Assembly (NCBI GenBank): GCA_039105265.1
Contig: JAPFFF010000058.1
Location: forward strand, 124,001-188,000
Length of the DNA stretch: 64,000 nucleotides
Origin: Tritrichomonas musculus
Lineage: Eukaryota; Parabasalia; Tritrichomonadida; Tritrichomonadidae
Reading direction: 5' to 3'
Shown: piece by piece, positions 9,181 to 18,012 of the stretch
How positions within the stretch are numbered: the stretch's first letter is position 1
Layout: each line of letters starts with the position of its first letter
Program-made: the position numbers and the translations under genes
The notes under the pieces: model-generated
What the model saw: only the letters and a program-made list of their open reading frames with translations
What the model was told of the DNA's origin: nothing
The model's database searches: none

Positions 9181-12100
9181 TTAGTCGACAGATTTCACTT
9201 GAAAATCGTCAATTTGACTTGAATCAACATGAATAGTTTCTTCATCTGACTTTTTGAGAGAGATATCGGCATTTGAGAAAGGTATGTCAGAAATCAAGTA
9301 AGTCGTAATTTTCACATTATTGAAATAAATTTCACCTCTCTCTTTCATATTATAATTCAAGTATTTAACATTATTGTAAGTAGAGTCAGAAATTTGAATG
9401 AAACCGGGCAAACAGTATCTATTCAATTGAGAAGCAATATTCACGACATCACCAACAATTTCAAAAGATGGTTTTATTCTACCCAAAACGCCACAAATAA
9501 CAGGTCCACCTGAATTTATACCAATTTTTATATCAAATTTAATTTTGCCAATTCTATTGTCTTCACTTAACTTTTTCGAAATTGACAAAATTTTGAGTGC
9601 GAAGTTGATAACAATATATGAGTCACTGATCGTTGGATCAGTGAACAAATCACTACAAATCAAATAGGTGTCAGTAATTGACTTGATTTTCATCAAAGTT
9701 GGAAATTTTTTAATTTCATCATCATATGATGAATATAAAGTATTCAAAAAGTTCATGATTTCAATTGGACTATTTGAACTTGATAGCAAAGAGTCCCAAT
9801 TATCAATTGATGCAATCATGACCGTTGATTCTGACACTTCAAATGAAATGTCAGAATTATTTTCATTCAATTTTTTATGAACTTGATTGTAAAAGTGGCG
9901 ATCATACAAAGATTCCACTTTTTCTTTCTCCAATTCAATTTTCTTTTCTAATTGAATTTGAATTGTTTCGTCCACAATGACGATAGAAAAGGCTTTGGCA
10001 GGCGATGATGAATCAATTGAATCAACCGCATAATCTTGTATTCCTTCAATTATTATTGACAATTGAAGCAGTTTCGAATCTTGACTCAGAATTGTCGATT
10101 TAAACTGACACTTATAGCTGGTCGAGTTACCTTCGAGCATTTTATGAATCTCTGAATTTAACCAGGAAAAAAGATTCGGATCTTTATTAATTAAACTATT
10201 CTTAAAGAAAGTAATGAAGTTCGTTCCAATGACATCAATTTCATTCACATGAAAAAGGTTGCAAAAAGTTTCATTAACTTTTTCAATAGCCAACTCAATT
10301 GAAGCCAAAACGATAGAACATTTTGAGTAATGAACGATGAAATCAACGTCAATATCATTCTTAAGTTTCTTTTTAATGTCGGTTGAATGAGAATGCTTCG
10401 ATGAATCAAGCATCCCCGTCATCCATTTGACAATTGACTGCGACTTCAAAAGCGCTTCAGGCGAAACGAGAAGAAGCAAATGACGAGGCATGTTCAAGTG
10501 TCTCAAAAGAGTTCTAAACGAGCTCACTAAGAAAGTGCAATAATAAAGAATATCAATTAAGAACATGATGGCAAAAATCATGATTAACAAATCAGTTTTT
10601 GAGTCATTCAAAGCATGCGATTTACTCTTAAAAAGTTGAACAGCACTATGCAAATAATCGTTGAGATGCGAAAATAAAACGTGTTCGTAATGATAAACAA
10701 ACAGATCATCAAAATGGAATGAAACTTGCGAATTCTCAGAAAAAAGCCATTGCGAATTTAATGCAAAAAGTCTCATTTGACATTCACAACTCATTGTTAT
10801 GTAAACCATGTGAATAATGCCGTAAGAAGGATTATAAAGAACTTCGTCTTCAGTGTAAAATTTGTCATCATCAGATTTCAAATAACTATCAATTATATCA
10901 TCACCAAGTAACAAGGCAGGTTTCAAATCAGAATCATCAATCGATGAATTTCCATACAACAAGTTGTTAAACTTAGAAACAAAGTCATTCACGTAGACAA
11001 AAGATTTTCTTTTTAATTCGCTTTCATTAAATAAAAGCGGTTTTAATGCAAACAATTCTTGTGTCCAAACATAAGAAGCAAAAGTTGATGAATAAACATT
11101 AATTGATGACGCATAAGCATTAGACATGTCAATCAATTGGAAATTCGATTCATGAAAAACGACAATTCCTATCGTTACCATCAAACAAGTAAATAAAACA
11201 AGAACAAACAAACGAAAGATGAAACTTCCAGTTAATCCACTCATTTGTTTAGGAACAGTTGCCAATGAATCGGTTAAATCATCACCGTTATCATTTTTAC
11301 TATTTTCACTTTCATTTTCATTTGTTTCTTTCAATGGCTGACTTGCAGAAGCCATCAGCATTGCAGGCTGATTATCATCGTTATGACGACCTTCACGTTT
11401 CTTCCTTTTAAATGTCATTTTCAAATTCAAAATTTCATTTTTAGGAATTTGAAAAAGTAATTTCAAAGTGAAAACAACTTCTTTCTTAAATAGAGAACTC
11501 ATGATTAAAACGAGTGGCAAAATGATAACAATTGGCGACACCCAGATCAAAATGAGCCAAATTTTCGTCAATTTAGAAAAGTCATTAATTTCATTCTTGA
11601 GAACATTTATAATTGAATTAAGAGATGAATAAAGAGCATCAAAGTTCTGCATAATTAAAAGAACAGACGATGATGAAGATGCCGTTTTCCAATCAAAATT
11701 GTTATCAGATAGAATGTTGCTCAATGAATTTTCAAAAGTCGCAAGCAGGTCAAAAACAGAGGCCATCACAACAGAATCGCCAACGCGTGATTCATGAATC
11801 TTTTCAGAGCAAACTTTAGTTATCGTTGCGCCAGGAACGCACAATTTCAGAAGCTGGTCAATTCCATTGACCAATTTTGAATGATAATTGATCAAGCTCT
11901 CATTAATCGCCTCCTCAGTGAGCATTTCCAAATGGAATGCAAGCGGCTCGCCTGCTTCAAAAGGCGGAGGCGAAATTATTTGGTCAATTTCCATTAAATT
12001 TCGTCTTCTCAAAAGTTGCGGTACTCGTGCAACGATCGAGTCGAGGTCGCCGACTGTTTCAATTGGGGAGAATGAAGTGTGGAACTTTTTGACGTCATAC

Positions 12101-14148
12101 AAAGAGACTCCCAAAATAGCAGCAGGAAGCGCCAGCAGCAAGACGATAGTGACAATCATTGTCGCATACATCCAGCAAAGAGGCGGCAATGGAATTGACA
12201 TGATAGAGTCCTGTGCGATTATGTAAGGCTCCAATTTTTCGTGCAAGTTATTCAAATTCAAGTCAGAATTTCCGAGGAATGTCATTGAATTGTTAGATTG
12301 TGACGATGAAGAAGTGAAAGACGAATAAAGCGCCAAGTTATTTTGTTGGTGATTATAAGTAGGACGGTTATATCGGTAAGCTTTGGCCTTGTCGATCATT
12401 CCTTGGAAATGAAGGGCCTTGTGATAATCGCCGACCATTTTGTAATAGAAAATGACAACTTCCCGATAAACAGCAGGCGACAGCGAATAATTCCTGGCAA
12501 GCCTAAGATAGAGCAGCTCTGTCTTGATCATGTCTTCTGTGATTCGAGGCAATAAATGGACTAGCGTGTCAATCTTTTGCTTGATTACATCGGTCCAGAA
12601 ATCATAAATCGTCATCTCCAAAAAGTGGTTCGATTTCTTGACGATAGAAATCGCCTCAATTAACGGCTTGTTGAACTGAGTCAGCATTTCTTGCCTCATC
12701 AAATTAAACAGGGTACGAAAGGAGTTCATATTGAATGGACCTTTTCCAATATTTAGGGATGCTTGGTACAGGGGGGTCAAAATAATGTTGTCAGTTTGAA
12801 TCGCTAACATTACTTGAATGGCCGATAAAACAAAAACAGCTTTGCTGGTCATTTCTAAGCCAAAATGAATGAAAGTCGAGTTGTTTATTTCGGGTACGTT
12901 GAAGAGGAACCCAACTCGCGTCAAAAGTGACAAGTCATGGTCACTTTTTATGTTCATTGAAGCAAAATTCGAGTTCTCGTTGTTGCCTTGGAAAAATGAA
13001 TTCAATAAACCGTCATTATTCATTGAAAAAGTTCTGCTATTTGGCTGGTATTTGGCTTGATCGAATCTTTTAAGAATTGATATCATTCTGTAATTTATTA
13101 CGTACTTCCCTAAAATAAATGAAGCAATCAGAATAATAAGAAGACATACAAGGTAATAGGGAAGACTTGAGGGTGAAAAAATGGCCAAAATCGGACAAAT
13201 TGAAAAAAATGAGGATGATACAAATGTGCTAAAAAAAATCGAATTCGTTCGTGGATATATAAATGGAAGTCGTATGATTATATATAAGGCCGAACATACT
13301 GAAATGGCTACGCTGACAATAGTAAAAATTATTGCTGAAACTTTTTCTGATAAAAAAAGAAAAAAAGTTTGAATAAAAATTAAAATCATGATAATTACTG
13401 AAAATAACCAGTCATAATGAGAATATGAAAACCATATTTGCGTTGTATCATGCTTCCTGATAACCGGAGTGGCGTTGTAAGCACTACTTGAAAAAAATAA
13501 AATTGATATCTGTGAGATTAAAATCGGAATTGAGATAACAACAAGAATGGCAGATTCTCCTGAATTTTCTTCAAATATTAATCGGTAAAGGGAGTGTGTA
13601 AATAAATGTGAAACATATGGTGTAAATATTGGTACAACTATTCGAGTTAAAATTACAAATACATAGGCTTCTTGGAGACTAATGCATAAATTATGCTTAT
13701 ATTGCATGAATATATGAAGAAAAAAGAAAAGTAAAGAGAAATAAAGAATTAGAAGAACAAAATTAACAAGCAAAAAGATATAATAATTTGAACTTTCGGG
13801 TAAAAAAATTTCTATATACATAAAAATATTAAAAATATCTGAAACTATTGAATCTAATTTAGTGGTGCTAATTAAAATTGATCCTAATGATGATAAGAGA
13901 AAAAAAAGAAGAAGAGTAATAAGCCTTATTGTATGTATTATTTTGATTTTAACACCAAATCGGCCGATATCGATAGAGAATTGTTGAAAAAGGCTTTCAA
14001 GCTTTACATTATCTTGATAAAGATTAGTAACATTTTTAAATTGATTTGCAGTACTAAGAATTGTTGAAGCATTTATTTCATAATGTCTTGAATTTGATGA
14101 AAAACCATTAAAAGTTGTTCCCTGATGCGTTGCATTTACAGTATTCAT
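9181..14148 (-). CDS. Multipass membrane class III adenylate/guanylate cyclase with PAS domain
   Basis: A 1655-residue membrane protein. The frame runs 24 bp further to a GTG, so the ATG at 14148 is taken. About eight membrane segments lie between residues 75 and 350. A large cytoplasmic part follows, then four more widely spaced membrane segments with extracellular loops, a PAS-like domain near 1265-1390 and a C-terminal class III cyclase domain near 1440-1640. The cyclase keeps the second metal-binding Asp (KSITD, D1493), the GDVVNIA segment (D1567, N1570) and GPVICGVLG. Ser1447 stands where the first metal Asp is expected, and Gln1574 stands where the transition-state Arg is expected. The likely role is making cAMP or cGMP at the plasma membrane, if active. 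Large families of such cyclases are known in trichomonads. It is head to head with a phosphodiesterase gene. Confidence 0.88.
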   Translation of the reverse strand: MNTVNATHQGTTFNGFSSNSRHYEINASTILSTANQFKNVTNLYQDNVKLESLFQQFSIDIGRFGVKIKIIHTIRLITLLLFFLLSSLGSILISTTKLDSIVSDIFNIFMYIEIFLPESSNYYIFLLVNFVLLILYFSLLFFFLHIFMQYKHNLCISLQEAYVFVILTRIVVPIFTPYVSHLFTHSLYRLIFEENSGESAILVVISIPILISQISILFFSSSAYNATPVIRKHDTTQIWFSYSHYDWLFSVIIMILIFIQTFFLFLSEKVSAIIFTIVSVAISVCSALYIIIRLPFIYPRTNSIFFSTFVSSSFFSICPILAIFSPSSLPYYLVCLLIILIASFILGKYVINYRMISILKRFDQAKYQPNSRTFSMNNDGLLNSFFQGNNENSNFASMNIKSDHDLSLLTRVGFLFNVPEINNSTFIHFGLEMTSKAVFVLSAIQVMLAIQTDNIILTPLYQASLNIGKGPFNMNSFRTLFNLMRQEMLTQFNKPLIEAISIVKKSNHFLEMTIYDFWTDVIKQKIDTLVHLLPRITEDMIKTELLYLRLARNYSLSPAVYREVVIFYYKMVGDYHKALHFQGMIDKAKAYRYNRPTYNHQQNNLALYSSFTSSSSQSNNSMTFLGNSDLNLNNLHEKLEPYIIAQDSIMSIPLPPLCWMYATMIVTIVLLLALPAAILGVSLYDVKKFHTSFSPIETVGDLDSIVARVPQLLRRRNLMEIDQIISPPPFEAGEPLAFHLEMLTEEAINESLINYHSKLVNGIDQLLKLCVPGATITKVCSEKIHESRVGDSVVMASVFDLLATFENSLSNILSDNNFDWKTASSSSSVLLIMQNFDALYSSLNSIINVLKNEINDFSKLTKIWLILIWVSPIVIILPLVLIMSSLFKKEVVFTLKLLFQIPKNEILNLKMTFKRKKREGRHNDDNQPAMLMASASQPLKETNENESENSKNDNGDDLTDSLATVPKQMSGLTGSFIFRLFVLVLFTCLMVTIGIVVFHESNFQLIDMSNAYASSINVYSSTFASYVWTQELFALKPLLFNESELKRKSFVYVNDFVSKFNNLLYGNSSIDDSDLKPALLLGDDIIDSYLKSDDDKFYTEDEVLYNPSYGIIHMVYITMSCECQMRLFALNSQWLFSENSQVSFHFDDLFVYHYEHVLFSHLNDYLHSAVQLFKSKSHALNDSKTDLLIMIFAIMFLIDILYYCTFLVSSFRTLLRHLNMPRHLLLLVSPEALLKSQSIVKWMTGMLDSSKHSHSTDIKKKLKNDIDVDFIVHYSKCSIVLASIELAIEKVNETFCNLFHVNEIDVIGTNFITFFKNSLINKDPNLFSWLNSEIHKMLEGNSTSYKCQFKSTILSQDSKLLQLSIIIEGIQDYAVDSIDSSSPAKAFSIVIVDETIQIQLEKKIELEKEKVESLYDRHFYNQVHKKLNENNSDISFEVSESTVMIASIDNWDSLLSSSNSPIEIMNFLNTLYSSYDDEIKKFPTLMKIKSITDTYLICSDLFTDPTISDSYIVINFALKILSISKKLSEDNRIGKIKFDIKIGINSGGPVICGVLGRIKPSFEIVGDVVNIASQLNRYCLPGFIQISDSTYNNVKYLNYNMKERGEIYFNNVKITTYLISDIPFSNADISLKKSDEETIHVDSSQIDDFQVKSVD

Positions 14149-14519
14149 CAACTTCTGTTTATTTTTTATCACCTTTCAAAATTGAATTAACGGATTCAAT
14201 TTGTAATGAAAATTTCACAATTATTTCTGTTATATGAATTATTTGAATAAATTTTAAATAATTTATCATTTATCTTTATATTATTATGAATATTCAATAA
14301 TTAATAATTCTAAATATTTATAATATTATAATTAAATAATAAAAATATAATAAGTTATTGTTTTTCCATGAAAAAAAATAAATAAAAGATGCTATTTTTA
14401 AGAATTCAACGGTTTTAATTTTTTGAAACAATTCAAAAGTTTATTTATATTTTTCAATACTTAAAATTTTTCTTTCTTAAATTTCAAAACAATCAAAATA
14501 AAAGTTTTTTTTTTTTTTT
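14149..14519. promoter_or_regulatory. Shared divergent promoter region, cyclase / phosphodiesterase
   Basis: The 371-bp, almost pure A+T spacer lies between the divergent starts of the cyclase (-) and phosphodiesterase (+) genes, so it must hold both promoters. A long T-run directly abuts the phosphodiesterase ATG. I could not pick out a firm initiator motif. Confidence 0.65.
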
Positions 14520-17500
14520 ATGGATAACTTACAGCCAACAATAAAACGTCATGGTTCTCCTATTAGAAAAATAAGAAACATAACGCCAATCCAGCAAATA
14601 GATACTCCAAATCCTCAAGCTCCTTATACAACTAATACTCCGAATTTATATCAAACACGAATCCGACCAATTTCAGCAAATGGTTCCCCATCAAAAGGAT
14701 CTAATCGAATTAAACCTATGGGCAAAAAACTGACGAAAAATGACAAAACTACATCAAATTCAGTATTAAACGTACGATCGTCGAGGCTTTTTCAAATGTT
14801 AAATGAAAAAACGCATCGTTTTGAAGGAATTTTGGAAGGATTTTTGCATACTGCAGCTGATACTCCTCTTTATTTAGCGACAGAATCAATATTAAAACAG
14901 CAATTAAATGCAGCTGAAGTTATTTTTTGGCAAGATATCCCATCTCTACAACTATTATATTCTCCCAAGAAAAACAAAGTCATTGGCCATACTCGAGGGA
15001 TCATTGGGCAAACATTTTTTTCTCGTCAAAAGATTACCGTAGAAGACGCCGTCAACAACCCATTTTACGTTGCAGATATTGATGGTGATTCGCCCATCAT
15101 GTCCATGCCCCAAATGTACTTTCCAATATGGGACTTTTCGAACACTGTCTGCGCCGTTGTTCAAGTATTCAAAAAAGACGGTTTTTCAGAGGACAATGAT
15201 GAATTTGTAACGTACTTTGTCAAAAAGTTCAAAGTATATTCTCATTGGCTTGATCAGCCGAAGACGCCGCATTCGTTACTCCTTGAGCTGATGCAGATCA
15301 TGGAACTTGAGCAGTTCCTTCTACTTTTTCAGAAGAAAATAACGAATTTATTTCAATGCGAAATCGCAGAAATCTGGAAGATGAACAAAAAAACGTCCGA
15401 AATGTGGCAGTATCGACGCACGCCGAAAGAGATCAAAGACTGTAATGCGGGCATCGTTGGTGAAGCGTTTCGTAAAGGAATTCTGATAAATTGTGAGGAC
15501 TCAAAAATGCAGAGCAGTTACCACATGCCGGTTGACGGTGAGAAGAACATGACTGTTCTTGTTTTCCCGATGTTTGACACGGCGAATGGAATCTGCTACG
15601 CGCTGGCTTTGAGGGAGAAGACAAGCTCTCCGATTTTCACCTTGCAAGATGAAATGTTGATCCGTACGATAACGCCGTACATCATCCTTTCTTTCAATAA
15701 TATTGAGAAGTTTACAATCCGTAGTAAGGACGACCGTTTCAACCAGAGCGAGCACCATTGCGTAACAGACCTCCAGCAGATCGTTTCGATGCTCGACAAT
15801 AACGAGGAGCCAAAAAGCGTGGTGAACTCGGCAATGGAGAAGCTCGAATATTTGGCCTCTGCTGATCGTTCATCACTTTTTCTGTATGACAAGGAGGACT
15901 CGAAGTTGACCACCATGTACTACTCGGGACTGAAGGGGCCCATCTCTATAAAAAGTGACAGAGGTTTGGTGGGTGTCACTTTTCGTGAGTCACAAGTAGT
16001 CAATATTCCGGATGCTTATGAGGACCCACTTTTTGACTCGACAACCGACCTTGAGACCAGTTACAGGACGCGCTCTTTGTTGTCGGTTCCAATTCGAACA
16101 GACCATTTCAAAACGATCGGCGTCATTCAACTTTTGAATAGAAACGATGGAAAACCGTTTTCTAAACAAGACGTTGAATATGCGAAAATTTTTTCACATT
16201 TGTGCGGTTTGGTATTGAAATCTTCAAAGCGCTATGAAAAATTGAAGAGAAGGTCAAATCAGGTCAAATCATTAATTAAGGTTGGTGAAGTGATGAGAGA
16301 AAGTCATAACTCAATTCGCAACAAAATCAACTATACGTTAAAAACCGCCAAGGAAATAATGGAGTGTGAAAATTACTCGTTGTTCATCGTTGATCACGTC
16401 CTCGGAATTCTGACGACCTACATCGTTGATGGTCCGAAACTTCCTCCCACATTTCCGTTGTCGAATGGGATAGCCGCCTCGACGGTTACGTTGAAGGAGC
16501 ATCCGATACTGATTGTGAACGATGCGTATCACGACCCTCGATTCAATTCGACTGCCGATACGAATAACGGTTTCAAAACTCGTTCAATTTTGGCGGTTCC
16601 TGTTTTTTCACAAAAAGGGGAAGTTATAGCGGTTTGTGAAATGATCAATAAACGTGACGGTTTGCCATTCACCAACGACGATGCCAATCTTATGAAAACT
16701 TTTTGTTTGTTTATCGGCCAGACGATAGAAATGCAAAAAATGTCAAACGTTCTGAAATACGGCGTCGCTGAGCTTGAGATGCAGAAGTGGATTGGCGAGC
16801 TTGAGCGGAAGTCGTATTCGATTCCGAAGAAGCTTCAGATTCCACCAAATAAGAAAGATGAAGTGACCACATTAAATTTCTTTTGTATTGAATGGAACGG
16901 CATTGGATTATTCAAAATTGCCTTTTTTGTATTCAATCAATTCAATCTGCTTGAAAAGTACCAGATTCCGAATGACTTGTTCTTCATCTTCTTGGTCAAG
17001 CTTCGCTCTATGTACAACGACGCTCCCTATCACAACTGGATCCATGCGATCGACGTTCTTCAGTACGTTTGCTATCAAATCAAAAAGTCGAATTTTGAGA
17101 CGATTTTGAATAGTGATGAACTTTTGTCGCTTTGCGTCGGTGCGATTTGCCACGACGCCGGTCATGAAGGCTTGAATAATGCCTACCTGCAAAAGGATGA
17201 GACTCCGCTCGGCATCCTCTACAAAGATCAGAGCGTCTGCGAAATGCATCACTGCGCTGTGGCCATTTCTGTCATGTCGAAGGACGAAAGCAACATTTTC
17301 CACGCCATTCCGAAAGAGGACCTGAAAAAGATCTGGAAGTTGATCATACAACTGATACTTGCAACGGACATGGTGCATCATTTCAAGCTCTTGAAAAAGG
17401 CAAACGATATCATGGACCAGGGACCAATTAACCTCTCAAATCCATCTCATAGATTAATGACCTTGCAAATGACCATAAAAATTGCCGATATTTCTAACGT

Positions 17501-17810
17501 ATCAAGGCCTTTCGATATAGCTGACAAGTGGTGCGACGTCCTTTGTGAAGAGTTCTGGAGACAAGGCGATATGGAAAGAGAAAACGGTTGGGAAATTAGT
17601 TCACCTTTGAATGATCGATCTGTTAGAGAAAAAGCTAAGGGACAGGTTAACTTTTATCAGTTCGTTTGTTTGCCTCTTTACACTGCAATTGCAAGAATAT
17701 TGCCAGAATTGCAGTGCAATGCTGAAGCTGTTAATAATAATTTGCAAGTTTGGAAAGAAAAAGTGGAACAATTGGAGCAATTGAAGAAGGCTGAAGAAGC
17801 ACAAAAATAG
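14520..17810 (+). CDS. GAF-domain 3',5'-cyclic nucleotide phosphodiesterase
   Basis: A 1096-residue enzyme predicted to hydrolyse cAMP or cGMP to the 5' nucleotide. After a disordered basic N-terminus come four GAF-like domains at about 90-230, 250-400, 415-563 and 583-738. The last two contain the NRNDGKPF and NKRDGLPF phrases typical of cyclic-nucleotide-binding GAFs. The class I PDE catalytic domain covers about 790-1080. The metal ligands are His838 (YHNWIHA), His878 and Asp879 in HDAGHEGLNN, and Asp990 in KIADISN. Gln1015 (WRQGDMER) matches the purine-clamping glutamine. All key residues are present, so activity is expected. No membrane segment is seen, so the protein is probably soluble and allosterically controlled by GAF ligands. 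The central part (about 15.2-17.4 kb) is much richer in G+C and CpG than its ends. Confidence 0.93.
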   Translation: MDNLQPTIKRHGSPIRKIRNITPIQQIDTPNPQAPYTTNTPNLYQTRIRPISANGSPSKGSNRIKPMGKKLTKNDKTTSNSVLNVRSSRLFQMLNEKTHRFEGILEGFLHTAADTPLYLATESILKQQLNAAEVIFWQDIPSLQLLYSPKKNKVIGHTRGIIGQTFFSRQKITVEDAVNNPFYVADIDGDSPIMSMPQMYFPIWDFSNTVCAVVQVFKKDGFSEDNDEFVTYFVKKFKVYSHWLDQPKTPHSLLLELMQIMELEQFLLLFQKKITNLFQCEIAEIWKMNKKTSEMWQYRRTPKEIKDCNAGIVGEAFRKGILINCEDSKMQSSYHMPVDGEKNMTVLVFPMFDTANGICYALALREKTSSPIFTLQDEMLIRTITPYIILSFNNIEKFTIRSKDDRFNQSEHHCVTDLQQIVSMLDNNEEPKSVVNSAMEKLEYLASADRSSLFLYDKEDSKLTTMYYSGLKGPISIKSDRGLVGVTFRESQVVNIPDAYEDPLFDSTTDLETSYRTRSLLSVPIRTDHFKTIGVIQLLNRNDGKPFSKQDVEYAKIFSHLCGLVLKSSKRYEKLKRRSNQVKSLIKVGEVMRESHNSIRNKINYTLKTAKEIMECENYSLFIVDHVLGILTTYIVDGPKLPPTFPLSNGIAASTVTLKEHPILIVNDAYHDPRFNSTADTNNGFKTRSILAVPVFSQKGEVIAVCEMINKRDGLPFTNDDANLMKTFCLFIGQTIEMQKMSNVLKYGVAELEMQKWIGELERKSYSIPKKLQIPPNKKDEVTTLNFFCIEWNGIGLFKIAFFVFNQFNLLEKYQIPNDLFFIFLVKLRSMYNDAPYHNWIHAIDVLQYVCYQIKKSNFETILNSDELLSLCVGAICHDAGHEGLNNAYLQKDETPLGILYKDQSVCEMHHCAVAISVMSKDESNIFHAIPKEDLKKIWKLIIQLILATDMVHHFKLLKKANDIMDQGPINLSNPSHRLMTLQMTIKIADISNVSRPFDIADKWCDVLCEEFWRQGDMERENGWEISSPLNDRSVREKAKGQVNFYQFVCLPLYTAIARILPELQCNAEAVNNNLQVWKEKVEQLEQLKKAEEAQK

Positions 17811-17929
17811 AATATTTGTTTGTAATTCATAAAATTTGTTTTTCACATATTAATTTAATATATTAAAAAAAAAAAGTTTAAATATTTTTTTATTTATTTA
17901 TAAAATGTTGAAATTGGCAATTTTTAATT

Positions 17930-17957
17930 CTTTTTTAAAGGAATACCTTTAAAAAAG
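17930..17957. repeat. 28-nt perfect palindrome upstream of kinase gene
   Basis: CTTTTTTAAAGG (17930-17941) pairs perfectly with CCTTTAAAAAAG (17946-17957) around the loop AATA. It lies 55 bp before the kinase ATG and directly before a 5-codon upstream ORF (17958-17975). It could act as a promoter operator or a 5' UTR hairpin. Confidence 0.7.
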
Positions 17958-17975
17958 ATGGTTGTCAAAGTTTAA
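17958..17975 (+). other. Five-codon upstream ORF before kinase
   Basis: ATG GTT GTC AAA GTT TAA begins at the end of the palindrome and stops 37 bp before the kinase ATG at 18013, in a different frame. Whether it is transcribed is unknown. Confidence 0.35.
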
Positions 17976-18012
17976 ATTTAACGGCCAAATAGAAAAACAA
18001 TTTTTATTCAAA

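Noticed and set aside
15433-15916. Several minus-strand frames inside the PDE gene
   Set aside because: They exist because the GC-rich patch has few stops; the plus-strand PDE is clearly the coding frame.
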